From Gracilaria gracilis (lineage: Eukaryota; Rhodophyta; Florideophyceae; Gracilariales; Gracilariaceae): 64,000 nucleotides of DNA. The position numbers and the translations under genes were made by a program. The stretch covers positions 1 to 64,000 of the forward strand of contig JARGSG010000090.1 of the NCBI GenBank assembly GCA_030374805.1. The letters are read 5' to 3'. The notes beneath the pieces are model-generated. The model searched no databases and was not told where the DNA came from. It was given only the letters and a program-made list of their open reading frames with translations. How positions within the stretch are numbered: the first letter of the stretch is position 1; every line of letters starts with the position of its first letter. Below, piece after piece: positions 34,074 to 45,157 of this stretch.

Positions 34074-34982
34074 TTAGTTAACGAAGTCCAACGGACAACT
34101 CTCCCAATTCTGGTACACCCTCCTAGCCTCAAAGTGGCTTCCAACCCCTCCCAGACTCTTCTCCTCCTGCTCCTCCAATATACGCTCCGCCGTCCTCGCA
34201 GCCGCCGCCGCACTCCCAAAACACACCAACGGGGCCCCATCCGGCAGCTGCGGCGTCACAAACACCTTCCCATCCTCGTCCACCATCACCCCACCCTTCC
34301 TCCTCTTCTTCAGTCACCTCCCCACACCTTCTCCTCCCTCCTCTTCTCCCCCTGTCTCCCTCACACTCCCCCGACCACCCCGAGAACCAGGCGTCACCGG
34401 CGACCCTTTACCTGCTCCCTCTCCCACCCCTACTCCCGCTCCCCTCACCATTTCCTTCAAATCTACCAGCAATTTGCACGCCTTCTCCACCTGTCCCACT
34501 TGCTTTTCCAACACTTCAACCCTACCCTTCAGCCCCATGTTCTCCTTTCTCAGCCTCCCCATCTCCCTCCCCACACACTCCAACATCCCATTCACATGTC
34601 CCACAGCCCCCACCCCAGTCAACTTCATCCTCTTCCGAATCGTCGAAATCAATTCCATCGGCACCCCAACCTCCGACACACTCAGCACCACCCCTCCCAT
34701 GTCTGCCACCCTCTCCGACAGCATGTCGTCTAATTGCTCCTTCAAACTCCCCCCAAGCTTGCTCACCCGTTCCTCCATCTCCCCCATAAACCTTCTCTCC
34801 GGTCCTTTTCCTCCATCCTCACCCCCATCACCTCCACCCCCTCCTCCATCCCCATTACAAACCCTCTGACTCACACAAACCCCCTCAGTACCCCCTCCCT
34901 CCTCCCACGACGGCGTCTCTGGCACTTCCGTCCTATGAAGCAGAGCCATTAGCTCCTCGTCACCAACGTATTCATTCGACAT
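34074..34982 (-). CDS. Coiled-coil protein of the 18.5-kb transposon, function unknown
   Basis: First ATG at 34982 (MSNEYVGDEELMALL), one frame to TAA 34074, about 302 codons, with an in-frame TGA at 34314-34316. Residues 40-75 are Gly/Asp-rich. Residues about 80-185 form helices including a coiled coil (MGRLRKENMGLKGRVEVLEK). Around the TGA is a basic patch (LKKRRKGG) suited to nuclear import, and the C-terminus (GKVFVTPQLPDGAPLVCFGS and an Ala-rich helix) reads as folded protein. By position next to the left end, and by coiled coil plus basic patch, it could be a DNA-binding or assembly partner of the transposase. That is inference from context only. Confidence 0.55.
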
Positions 34983-35402
34983 CCCGAGAAAAGACGGCGT
35001 CCGGAGATAAACGACTTGAACCGGCCTGAGCGACTTACCACAACCCTCGTCCTTGCCAACTTTGATCACAGCCGTTACACTCGTGGCCACACACCCCTCT
35101 ACCCCGCAGGCCTATTTGTATCACAATTTTCTATACCTCAATTTCCCGGCATTCCCCCAAAACTCCATTTTTCCAAGATATTTCCATATTTTCGTTTTTT
35201 CCTTTCAGTACCATCCCACAAAACCAATCCACAGCGCCCGTTCCTTAACTCCTTACCATTAAATCTTCCCCTTTATACTTCATTTCGACACATCTCTGTT
35301 CATAAACACATTCATCAGTCGTAATCCATTCATACCCACCTACCTCATTCTTTGAACTACTTAGTCATAAAAACTATATTTTCCTCTGAAACCACTTTAT
35401 CG

Positions 35403-36332
35403 ATGTATACATTGGCAACGCCGGTCTTTACTTCAGCATCTCTCCCTTCCTCTCCTGTACCACAATATATCCTCACAGCATCCAACAAAGTAGACATAAT
35501 GACCTCGCCTTCCTCTTCTCTCCGCTCCTCCCGCACCCCAGCTGTTGTTGTATGCAGAGGCCGCATTGGCTCCATGCTTTACGACCACGGTATTCCTCAA
35601 GATACCATTCTTTCACTCCAAGATTTCATAGCTGCACACAGCATTCCGCAAGCTCCCATTTTCCTCTGCGGCAGGAGCAACTTGTTGGAAACAGTAATTC
35701 GCTCCTGCCCTCCATCTCGCAGACAAGACTTGATCTTCATTCAGAACGGCCACATTCTTCTCATTCTTTCAAAACATGGTCCTCATCATACCACACGAGC
35801 AGTTCTTTACATCGCCGTACCAACTCTCGCTGCACCTCCACAGGACGGCGTCATCCCTCTTACTCCCAACGGCCTCACAACTGTCATCGGAAAATGGACT
35901 TTCGCACTAGCACAACGCTTCTTTAACGCAGGTCTCACTTGCAATATCGTTGAAGAAGACGTCTGCTCTAAATCATACTACGAAAAGCTCGTCTGGATCT
36001 CTTCATTCAACCTAGTTGGTTCCTCCCACGGCTTCATTACCATGCATGACGTGGCCACCCGCTACAATACCAGAGTCTCAACGATAATGAAGGAACTACT
36101 CGGCATAGTCTCCTCCAACACAGCTATCTCCTACAATATCCCCTCCACAGTACAATCCCTTCTCGCCTACGGCAGCACTCTTACCTCCTTCCACGCCTCA
36201 TTCTCTGAGTACGAATTCAGAAATGCTTACTTCTACCTTTCCCCCGAGGAAACAAAGAGAGCGGGCTTGGCTGAACCTGCCCCTTTTCACACCAACTATG
36301 TCAATGTCCTTAGAAAAGACATTCTCTTTTAG
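35403..36332 (+). CDS. ApbA/PanE-like NAD(P)-binding protein (ketopantoate reductase superfamily)
   Basis: 309 codons, uninterrupted, ending TAG. The N-terminus to about residue 32 is Ser/Thr-rich like a targeting peptide; the ATG at 35499 is an alternative start. The core begins VVVCRGRIGSMLYDHG, a degenerate GxGxxG-type dinucleotide-binding turn, then PIFLCGRSNLLETVI, DLIFIQNGHI and PNGLTTVIGKWTFALAQRFF. Next is YYEKLVWISSFNLVGSSHG, matching the C-terminal substrate domain. The closing YGSTLTSFHASF and FRNAYFYL also fit this oxidoreductase-like family, which I recall from plants and algae. The turn reads GRIGSM rather than a canonical GxGxxG, so catalysis is uncertain. It is the only clearly intact gene of metabolic type in the transposon. 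Confidence 0.65.
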   Translation: MYTLATPVFTSASLPSSPVPQYILTASNKVDIMTSPSSSLRSSRTPAVVVCRGRIGSMLYDHGIPQDTILSLQDFIAAHSIPQAPIFLCGRSNLLETVIRSCPPSRRQDLIFIQNGHILLILSKHGPHHTTRAVLYIAVPTLAAPPQDGVIPLTPNGLTTVIGKWTFALAQRFFNAGLTCNIVEEDVCSKSYYEKLVWISSFNLVGSSHGFITMHDVATRYNTRVSTIMKELLGIVSSNTAISYNIPSTVQSLLAYGSTLTSFHASFSEYEFRNAYFYLSPEETKRAGLAEPAPFHTNYVNVLRKDILF

Positions 36333-36535
36333 TACCAGTACTACTTTGGTCTCATTTTGTAAAAAAGATATCTTCGCACAATACTCTCTCTCCTTACCCC
36401 ACGCTTTGTAACTCATTTTCTTTCTTCAACAATCCTTTTATGCTCACATTATATCAAAACATTCGTTCATTTCTGAGTACTAGTCAAGTCACCTTACTCT
36501 CACACACATAACACTACACGCCCTACATGTTTTAT

Positions 36536-39500
36536 CTAGCCCTCCACGTAATCCATTATCATCGGTCCCTCCTCGTAGTCCCCATCCGTGTTATTCGCCT
36601 TGTGTCCTTGTACCTCGTCATCTTCCTCTTCGTAATCCTCTTCTCCAACTTCCTCTTCCCCCATTTCAAAGTTGCTCACAGAACTTTCCTCCTGGTCCAG
36701 CTGGTCGTTCGGGTGTTCCCCGAGTCCAAATTCCTCATCTAAGAATTTGGGCCGAAAAGCAGGCTGCCTGTGCACCGCATCAGGGAGCTTGTATCCCTCG
36801 GGCACAAAGTACATATGATACCGTAGACAATTCTCTTTCACCAGCGCATTCATGTACCCAGCCCCAGCATGAAACACATCTCCCCTTCCAATCAACATGG
36901 AGTACGGTGGAACCCTGAACTTCTTCACAACCATCGTACGAGACAGCCTCTTCAAACTCTTGTCATCCGTCACATACATATTATGTGACCTCTCACATAC
37001 CCATATCATAAAAGAGCTCCCCCCGGAGGCCATCATGAAGAATCCTGGAATCTCCCCATTGTTCTTCTCCACATTCGTCAACCCTCGGAAATCGGTGTGC
37101 AACACCTGCCTCGGGCATCCCTCCCCCGTACACAACACAAGTACTCATTTTTCCGGCGCATACATCCTCTTCTTCGCCCTACTGTTGTTACACAGACGAA
37201 CAGCGGCTGCTATCTGCCCAAACCTAGCATTCAACAACGCCCTCTTTCTCACCATCATCACATTCTTCTCATCTGATTCCATGTAATTTACAATCCCCTT
37301 CTTCGTGGTAATGTATCGCCCAATTCCCAGCATCCTATCCCCCGCGTCCTTCCCACCTCCCGCATAAATGATAGGGTTTCATCTCTTGCGGTTCTCCTCG
37401 AACTTGAGGTCCGGCTGTTCCAAGAAATCCTTGTGAAAGAACTCCAACATACTCTCTGTCACATCTTCATCCAACACCCCCCCCCCCCCCTTCTTTTTCG
37501 CCTCATCTGACATGCCTTCGTCACTTTCAAATTCCTCCAGCACACAGAATTCTCTCTCCATCAATTCCATTCTCTTCGCTACAAAATACTCTCGCGCGAG
37601 GTCATCCCTCTCCATCACCGCCACCCAAAGAGCCTTTTCCTCCCCTTTCGGCTTTCCCTTCAACGGAAGCTTCACCCCGAGAACTGGTTCCTTCGTAGTC
37701 CCCAGTTCCTTGTGCGCATTCCGGGCTGCATGCCAGTACACCGCGTGATGCACCGCCCTCAAATCTTCCACCGTTAAACACCCCGCCCTATGCTGCTTTT
37801 TTAGGTGAAGCATATCCATCCACGGGTGCTGGTGTTTCACAGCATTCTTCCCTTCCGGCCACTCACTCGGCAGTGCACTCACCATATTCGTCCACGACAT
37901 ATCTGATCCCCCGTTGTACTCCCCAGCTGTCTTCATCCCCTTCGGGAGAACATCCGGATTGTTATCCCCAAAGCTACGCATTCCTCCTTCACCTTCCCCC
38001 CCGGTTCATCCCCAGCAAATTCACTATTCTTCTCACTACTATCACTCTTCTCCTCGCCCTCACTGGACGACATCATATTGATTTTCTTCTTCCTAAAGAA
38101 CTTCTTCAATGCAGTCCTCGTCATTTTCCTGAACAGGTTAACAACCTCCAAAGGTATGTCCACAGAAGATGTGTTCACCGTACTCTTCCTTCTTCGCTTC
38201 GAGGCAGGTTGCACATCATCTTCATCCTCATCGTCAGTAAGCACCACAGAAGTTCTCTTCCTCATTTTCCTCTTCTTCCCACAACCCGTCCAACCTCCTC
38301 TTCTCTCAAGCGACCCGGAACCACCTTACGTCTTGTGCTACGTCTTAATATCGGTGGTTCCGGTTCAGGGCTCTCCACCACTATGAGATCGTTCTTTACC
38401 TCAGCAAATGGAGCCCTGGCCGTCCCCTCCGGTTCTACAACCTCTTCAATAACCTCCTCTACAACGTCCTCCTCCTCTGAACTTCGCAGTGGTACTTTAA
38501 AATGTTGTTCCAGCTTGTTACCTGCTGTCTTCACCCTCTTAGACACCATCCCGTCTCACAAACGCTTTGTTACCGCGAGCTACATTTTAGCTGTTTGCTT
38601 CCCGAGATATTCCAAGACTTATTCCCCCTTTCCTCCAATCTTGAGAACCGCCTGCATCACTTCCTCAACTATCATCTTCTTCTTTTTGGCAGTCATGTCG
38701 CAAAGCTTAAACATACCAATTGCACACTGAAAGAAGTGCTTCCTCATATCCTCAAAACGGCCCGTCCTCCCTGCAGAGAACATTATCAGTCGCACATGCC
38801 ATTGCAAGCAACGGACGATGAAACGGAATTCTCCATGTGCGAGTCCCGTAAGGAGGTCACCGGACACATGTGTGAGCGTCAGCGGCAGCCCCTCTTCACA
38901 CACCTTCTCAAGGAATTGGAGAAGCCCCTCGCTTTGCACAAACTTCAGAGCCAGTGCCGCATAGCGATTCAAGTGACGCATACTATAGTCCCCGATAACC
39001 CCACTTCTTTTCAACGCGCCCGCTATGTGTTTGGGCGTCACCTTACTCACATCCACTCCTCCCTCGTCAATGATGTTTTCAACGAAAGACACCGTGCTGT
39101 GAAGCTTGTCTGCGAAAGACATCTTCAGAGCATTGGAGCTCATCTCGTTCAGGAGATTGCCAAGTCCTAACACTTCATTCATGACCATCGGATTACCATC
39201 CTTCCTCGTCCATAACACAACATCCAGAGACTTCACTATATCCTCTCATTTCCCTCTTTTCTCACGCAGGTCCTGTAACACAAGAAACCGGTGATATCCG
39301 TCTATAAGTGTTACAGGCAGCACAAGTCTCCCGTCAACGATGTAACTCGCTTCCAAATTGCCTACAAGTGTAACGGCAATCGAACCGGCGGAGGGAAGCC
39401 AACCAAAGTTGCGGCACTTGATCTTCGTGGCCTCCTTGTGCGCGAGATTCACACTGCGAACCGTCTTCTTCGGGATTTCAATCATCTCGATATCCCTCGT

Positions 39501-40250
39501 CAACCGCTGCTGAACATAGTCGGCGAGGGATATCTACGGTAGCAGCGGCGTGGTGTCCACCTCATCTGACGGAACTTTATCTCCTTCATCGAACAAATCG
39601 CCCTCAGTTCCACCCAGGGAAGCCTTAGTAGTCCCAATGACCTCCACAACATCGTCATTGGAGTCATTCACGAGGTTAACCCTCTCAATTGCTCCCACCA
39701 GTTTTTTCATTCCTTTAGAACCTCTTCGTCGTCCTCCTCTCGTTGGTGGAGACTGGAGTTTGGCGGTTTTAGAAGACTGGTCAGCCGATTCCTTGACCTC
39801 CTCAACATCTTCACTCTCAGGCTGAGAGGTGGACGACTTCTCGGCCCCAGGGTGTGGAGTGGGGTGCGAAGTGGGACTTTGCGGAATCTCAATTGAGGCC
39901 ATCATTGACGTATCCCTGGCATACAACCCAGTCGATACCAATTTGGCGAGCTTACTCGGCGGTTCCTACGAACCTTGGAAACGGTAAGGGTACTTCGTGT
40001 CTAGATGACTTGGAATATTCGTCCTCCAGATAACCACCAAATCCTCACCCTCTAAGGCAGTGGCGCTTAGAAGATGGCCATGCATCGAACGGCAGAGGCC
40101 CTTCCCGGTACCACCAGCAGGCCCCACGCCACGTACTACCGCAGTACCAACTTTAACCCTGTTCTTGTCCTTTCCAAGGCTGATGAACAAAGATACAGAG
40201 TCGCCACCTTTTACCTTATGTGGCGCAGAAGTACTCGTTTTCTTCTTCAT
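36536..40250 (-). pseudogene. ParB-like domain plus 2-oxoglutarate/Fe(II) dioxygenase-like domain, long interrupted gene
   Basis: Starts at ATG 40250 (MKKKTSTSAPHKVKGG). One frame holds to at least 38619: a small beta-rich domain, an acidic/Ser linker, then a ParB-like domain (YVQQRLTRDIEMIEIPKKTV to LIDGYHRFLVLQDL, 39.51-39.25 kb) and a helical domain. A basic/acidic linker follows in shifted frames. From 37981 one frame runs to TAG 36536 and ends in a dioxygenase-like domain: VLHTDFRG (HxD near 37.1 kb), GSSFMIWVCERSHNMY, GDVFHAGAGY (distal His near 36.87 kb) and RYHMYFVP (Arg near 36.82 kb). In-frame stops: 39966, 39534 (TAG), 39246, 37379, 37145 (TGA), 38619 (TAA); frames change near 38.26 and 37.98 kb. 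It may be two genes, split near 38.6 kb. Confidence 0.65.
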
Positions 40251-42032
40251 CGCGCGCGGTGTGCCCCTCTAGGAACGCGATTTCGCCCTACGAGGCTTGA
40301 AGACCTTCGCCTTTCCTCTTCCTCGCGTAAACGGCGCCATTTCTGACCCCTCGCTGTTCCTCTTCGATCGCGATCACGGCACTGATGAAGCGCCACTCCA
40401 CCCCGGACCGCTGTCCACGCGCCGTGGCCGATGAAGCTGGACGACACCTCGGACCGCTGTCGACGACGGTTTTCACTTATGATAGTTATATGAATATATA
40501 AAGGCCTGCATCTTCTTATAATGACGGGAGGACGTAAGGGTACATCCTCTCAAATCGAAGAAGGTAGTTCTACCGACTACCTTCCCTAACTTTATATGAT
40601 TAGATTTTCCTGTAGCGCCCAAGGTCGTGACCGATAATGAATACCCCCTTTCCGACAACCACGAGCATTATGTGGTTGTCGGAGAAGAAAAACTCATCAC
40701 TGGCGACGACATTCTTCCAGTGACTATATTGGGGACTATTCTTCTTCAGTGATTGAAATATCATTCATGGCAAAACACGATTATCTGAGTTGAAAAACTA
40801 ATATAATCGTAGTCCACCATCACCGGTAGCTCAACCACTTCCGATAGTTCGACCTTACGCAGTCTAATCTAGTCGTTTTCATAAGCAACCACAGTCCAAC
40901 AGTGATTGAGCTGGCTGTCAAAGCCAAAGCCGATTACATGAGTTGAACAACTCAAATAATCGTACTCGACCATCACGGCCAGCTCAAGCACTTCCGAATG
41001 TTCGCAGTAGAGCAAGGATGCAGAAGTGGCATACACTGTGTCCGGCGACTCTGGCTTGAATACGCAAAAGCATGGAAAATAGAAGAGTACGCCAGTTAGT
41101 ACGACTCACAGAAAACGAACAAAATTGTCGAACGTACCTTGTGTGTCACTACGTCCGCGCAACAGAACAAGGACGAAAAAAGCACCTCATTTATACAGTT
41201 TTCGTCGATATATTCTTCTTCTGTCACAACCGAGAGGATAACTTGGTTGTGACAGGAGAAGAAGAGATCCCCGGAAACCGTAACGGAGAGGTACAGAGCG
41301 TTGTGCTTACCGAGGCAGTTGGCAGGAGAGCGAAGGTGCTCAAGTACACGCAGCGTCACATTACAAACAAGCGCCAGTCGCGAGGAAGCCACTGTCCAGG
41401 TGGAAATTATTTTTTTCGCGTGGAAAGCGATCTGAGGTGTCGTCCAGCTTCTTCAGCCACGGCGCGTGGACAGCGGTCCGGGGTGGAGTGGCGCTTCATC
41501 AGTGCCGTGATGAAGCGCCACTCCACCCCGGACCGCTGTCCGAAAAATTAAATTTTGTTTTACTTTTTCTCCCACGGCGCATGGAAAGCGGACCGCCTCG
41601 AGTGGCACTTCATCAGAGCCGTGATGGAGAGCCACTGCACCACGGACCACTGTCCGGAGAGCTGTAAGTTATAACTTCGCCTATACTTCCATATCTAGGA
41701 ACTACCGCACCCACCTCCCGTCCCTGCGTTCTCTTATAACTGTTTATCACCGCATAAGCCCCCCTACCATCGCCCAAGTCCCTTCTACTACTCTACTTTA
41801 GAGTTCTGGTACCATTTTGGCGTCTGAACTTTTCCTTCACATCGCTAATTCCGCAGCCGTCTGCCGTCCGCTCCCATCCACCATCCGCACTCATATCTCG
41901 TTCGCTGCCGTCTCTCGTCAGCTTCCGTCCGTTCGCCGTCGCCGTCCGCTGCCGACGTCAATCATCTGTTTTCTCACGACCGCTCCCGTTTTCCTTCCGT
42001 ATTCATAATACAGCCCCCCGTTATTGTTTAAA
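40251..42032. promoter_or_regulatory. Hairpin-rich divergent intergenic block
   Basis: Lies between the divergent ParB-like/dioxygenase gene and the methyltransferase gene. 77-bp inverted repeats (40374-40450 and 41434-41510, 75 of 77 matching) bound about 1.1 kb. The right repeat overlaps a perfect palindrome (34-bp arms, 41468-41541), and a degenerate third copy lies at 41578-41655. Inside are hairpins at 40560-40583, 40652-40682 (11-bp arms) and 41221-41255 (11-bp arms); the last two share an ACAACC arm and a following GGAGAAGAA. Two diverged direct repeats start CGATTA at about 40788 and 40931. A CCGTC-rich, pyrimidine-rich stretch (41860-41965) precedes the methyltransferase start and may be its promoter. 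A nested foldback element is an alternative reading. Confidence 0.6.
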
Positions 42033-44353
42033 ATGGCTGCCGCAACCACATCCAGTTCTAAGTCGCCGTCACCGGCACCTCCGACATCCGATATGAAGGT
42101 TGGAAAAATTTTCGGTTCTGGGGATGAGCTTCTCACCGCGTGTATCGCCATCCTTGATCACTATGCGTCGACGATGCGAGAGGAAAACGAACCTAGGAAA
42201 GTGAGACACAGCGAATTCGTTCAATATATCATCAAGAATCGCACTGTCCTAGACTTCTCTATCCTCCTCGGACCCACTCACCCGTCATACAGCGACGATG
42301 AGCTCAAGGCTGTGTGCGGGAAGGGTTCTTACCGTGAGCTGTATCTGTCGACGAAGTTGCTTGACATCATGGACGGAGACAGAGACAGGCGTGTGAGGGA
42401 TTTTTGTAATGCTTATACCGGAGTGGACTTTCAAGGAATACCGAAGAATGTGACGTTAACCGAATTCCTCAAGTCCATGAGTATAGCTCCCAGGCGTGTG
42501 GGCCGGATAGTTCCCCCTTTCGGTACGAGCATCGCTACACATTTCCAGAGAGTTCTCTTTCTTTCCCCTATTCAAAAAGTATCTATGGAAAAGCGCCTTC
42601 GGAGCCATAAGAGGCGTAAGGGGGAGAAGGGATATTCCACCCCTTTTGGGAATGTGCAAATATCGCAGAATCTTCAAGCTCAGCGTGCGTGTTTTGGTGT
42701 CCAGCTGGTAACAAAGGCCTGGGATTGTTTCTCCCAATTTCTGGGATTCCCTAGCGCGGAGGTCATAGTTCTCCCTTTCCTACTGCTCGTGTACGATGAC
42801 ATGCAGTTTAACCCATTGAAACGCGTTCCGAGGGGTTCCTGCACAAGGACAACGACCATCGCTTGCTACCGAGCAACACGCAAACTCTTCGGGAAGACGA
42901 GGTCCAACCGTGAACATGGAATCTTCCGGAGGACATTGATGTGGCCCTTCGAACGCTTGCGAAGGAGTTCATTTCTGATCTGAACAAGGTTGTTGTGAAC
43001 GAGCAGTTGTACACAATATCAGAACCTGGACGATGGGCCATTCTAAAGACGTTTCACAAGGACCCGTCAAGAGCGTTTGCTCAGAGATTTGATTGTTTCT
43101 CTAACTCGCTTATCTCCTCCATCTTGGAGACAATAAGCCCTTTGAAAATCCAAGAAACACTCATGGACCCTGATATATCTCTCACGCCGATATCGAAACC
43201 GGAGCCTGCCATCGAAATTCATGACGATGACGATGAGCAGTTGGAAAGGGGGAATTCTTCGGAGGGGAAACAAGGAGGGGATGGAGACGGTGGAAGTGGA
43301 ATGGATGTAGTGGGGGAGAGTGGGAATGAAGATGTTGGTGAACAGTCGTCCGACGCTGACATACAGCCTCCTCCTGCTATGTCCTCGTTGGACGATAAAA
43401 TGGCATTCCAACGCTGTGAACTGGAGATGGAGAAATACTTTCGTATTTATAATTGCGGGTTCGAGGATATGGTGGAAACGGACGAGACTCTGCTAAACAA
43501 CGGAGTCTCTCCATTGGGGAAAGTTCAACTGGTTCTTATGGACCCACCATACAACATAAGGGCCGATAAAAACCGGGAGAACAGTTGGTACGATATGCTG
43601 AGCGCTGAGCATATGAAGAAGGTGGCAAAGCTTATATCAAGGCTGCTACGTCCGGGGGGTCATTTCGTTATCTTCTGTGCATTGGAACAAGTGAACCAGT
43701 GGACGAGGGGGCTTTCCCTTATTGGAGCAAAGGACGATCAAGGGGTTCCGAGGCGATCGTTTGTTGTGGACCAGGTCCAAATTCATTTTATACGGTCGCA
43801 AGGCAACCCCATGCGAAACCCGGGACGCAGGTCCTGATCCTTGTTCCCAGCCATGGAGTATGAAATACATGGTGTTCGAAGTGGCCTCGCTTATGCACAG
43901 CAGCATGCGATGGTGAACTATGAGAACTTCAACTACGTGCAGTCAAGGCATCCAGGGTACCACAGTGTTATTGACCAGGTACCGCTCATGTCCAATGGGG
44001 AGACTCTTCAATGGAAAAGAAAGAAGGAGGGTGGGGGCTACATGTTGCAAAAGGTGAGGTCGGAACAAAAACCTCGCGCGTTGTTGAAGGAGCTTATCAG
44101 CAGATTTTTGCAGCCAGTTGATACAGTGGTGGGCTTGTTCGCCGGAACGTTTTCGACTGCCATGGCATGCATGGAGTTACAACGTCATCGGAAGTTTATT
44201 GGTTGTAAGCTGGACCCTGACTGTTTTGCGCATGCTAGGCACGCCGCAATTGTTCAGTTCGCGATGTGCATGCGCGATAATGAGACGGACATTCAAATTA
44301 CGCAGGAGGTCCGAAACTCTGTGAATCGCGTGATGGACTTATTTCCCAAGTAG
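42033..44353 (+). pseudogene. Beta-class DNA N6-adenine/N4-cytosine methyltransferase with a long N-terminal extension
   Basis: Starts at ATG 42033. The first 260 codons are a helical domain I do not recognise. The frame then changes near 42.82 kb and continues to TAG 44351-44353. The methyltransferase part has motif IV first (VQLVLMDPPYNI, DPPY at 43541-43552), then LLRPGGHFVIFCA, and later EQKPRALLKELI and VVGLFAGTFSTA (SAM-binding motif I, about 44130-44160). Order IV before I is the beta class, Pfam N6_N4_Mtase, common in bacteria and phages. Motif I reads FAGTFS instead of FxGxG, so activity may be reduced. In-frame TGA stops lie at 42911 and 43835. An acidic linker rich in Gly/Asp (about 43.2-43.4 kb) joins the halves. 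Substrate (6mA or 4mC) cannot be told from sequence alone. Confidence 0.8.
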
Positions 44354-45157
44354 AACGCTCGTCATTTACGATCATGGAAGGCTCCATCGGGCTTCCCACA
44401 GTATCAGAAGTTCCCACCGTATACTGTAGACGTCCTGGCATCGATGTGGCGGGAGGAGGGCATGGCCATGATCGGCAGGCGCAAAGCGCTGCATGAGTGG
44501 CCGAAAACGTTGCAAAGGAAGATGGGTCTCCTGGATTGGAACGAGATGTTGGCACTGGAGGCCACTATGTGTGGTTGTCGCATTGGAAAGTCGTCGATTC
44601 GTCACCATGACGCAGGAGTGGGAGTGTTTACCACGCGCCGTTTCATGAAGAACGAAGAGATATGTTCCTTTTACAGAACTCTAGTGTACCATGACTTAAC
44701 GAAGAGGAAGGAGGTACACAAGAAGTATGGGGAAGGATTGTTGGGAGCCACCGCCGCATGTTTTCGAACTTATGCGATGGAGGTTAGCCTGCGAGGCGAG
44801 GTTTTCCGGAAACTTCCGGAAAGGAGACGAGAAGTACCTACAATCCCTATATGGATTGTCCCCGATCCATTTTCGTTGGGTGGAACAATTAACGACCCAA
44901 AATATATGGAAGGGGATAAAGATAGGGATGCAGTGGAGGATGGCTTGAAACAGCGACGGATTGCCATTGTGGCGGTGAGTCGAACCCCAGGAACGGGGCG
45001 AACTCCACTTCAGTTAAGAGAATACCGAATGCTTGCCGTCCGGGCACTTCGGGTTGTAGAAGTGGGAGAAGAGTTGTTTGCAGATTATGGAATGGAGTAC
45101 ACATGGGGTACGTCTTCGAATCCTATAGTAATCGAGTACAGCTCAATTGATTTATGA
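44354..45157 (+). CDS. SET-domain protein, in frame directly after the methyltransferase
   Basis: Open from the codon after the methyltransferase TAG to TGA 45157, in the same frame. First ATG is 44444 (MWREEGMAMIGRRKALHEW). The SET features are SSIRHHDAGVGVFTTRRFMK (the GxG-containing first motif), EEICSFYRTLVY, a middle insert, INDPKY in the place of the NHxxxPN motif, and RALRVVEVGEELFADYGMEY (the GEELFxDYG motif with the catalytic Tyr). SET enzymes methylate lysines of histones and other proteins. The NDPK replacement of NHS is also seen in diverged SET groups, so catalysis is likely but not assured. Sharing frame with the upstream gene and lacking a promoter between them suggests that it was once the C-terminal part of a methyltransferase-SET fusion. 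Separate translation from 44444 is the alternative. Confidence 0.7.
   Translation, partial: NARHLRSWKAPSGFPQYQKFPPYTVDVLASMWREEGMAMIGRRKALHEWPKTLQRKMGLLDWNEMLALEATMCGCRIGKSSIRHHDAGVGVFTTRRFMKNEEICSFYRTLVYHDLTKRKEVHKKYGEGLLGATAACFRTYAMEVSLRGEVFRKLPERRREVPTIPIWIVPDPFSLGGTINDPKYMEGDKDRDAVEDGLKQRRIAIVAVSRTPGTGRTPLQLREYRMLAVRALRVVEVGEELFADYGMEYTWGTSSNPIVIEYSSIDL

Noticed and set aside
34134-34952. Pro/Ser/Thr/Leu-rich plus-strand ORFs
   Set aside because: They are complements of the Gly/Glu-rich coiled-coil gene and have no independent support.
19068-43837. Altered genetic code (stop codons read as sense)
   Set aside because: All three stops are involved but each is rare. Trp in the long intact frames is written TGG, and several genes also carry frameshifts, so decay explains the data better.
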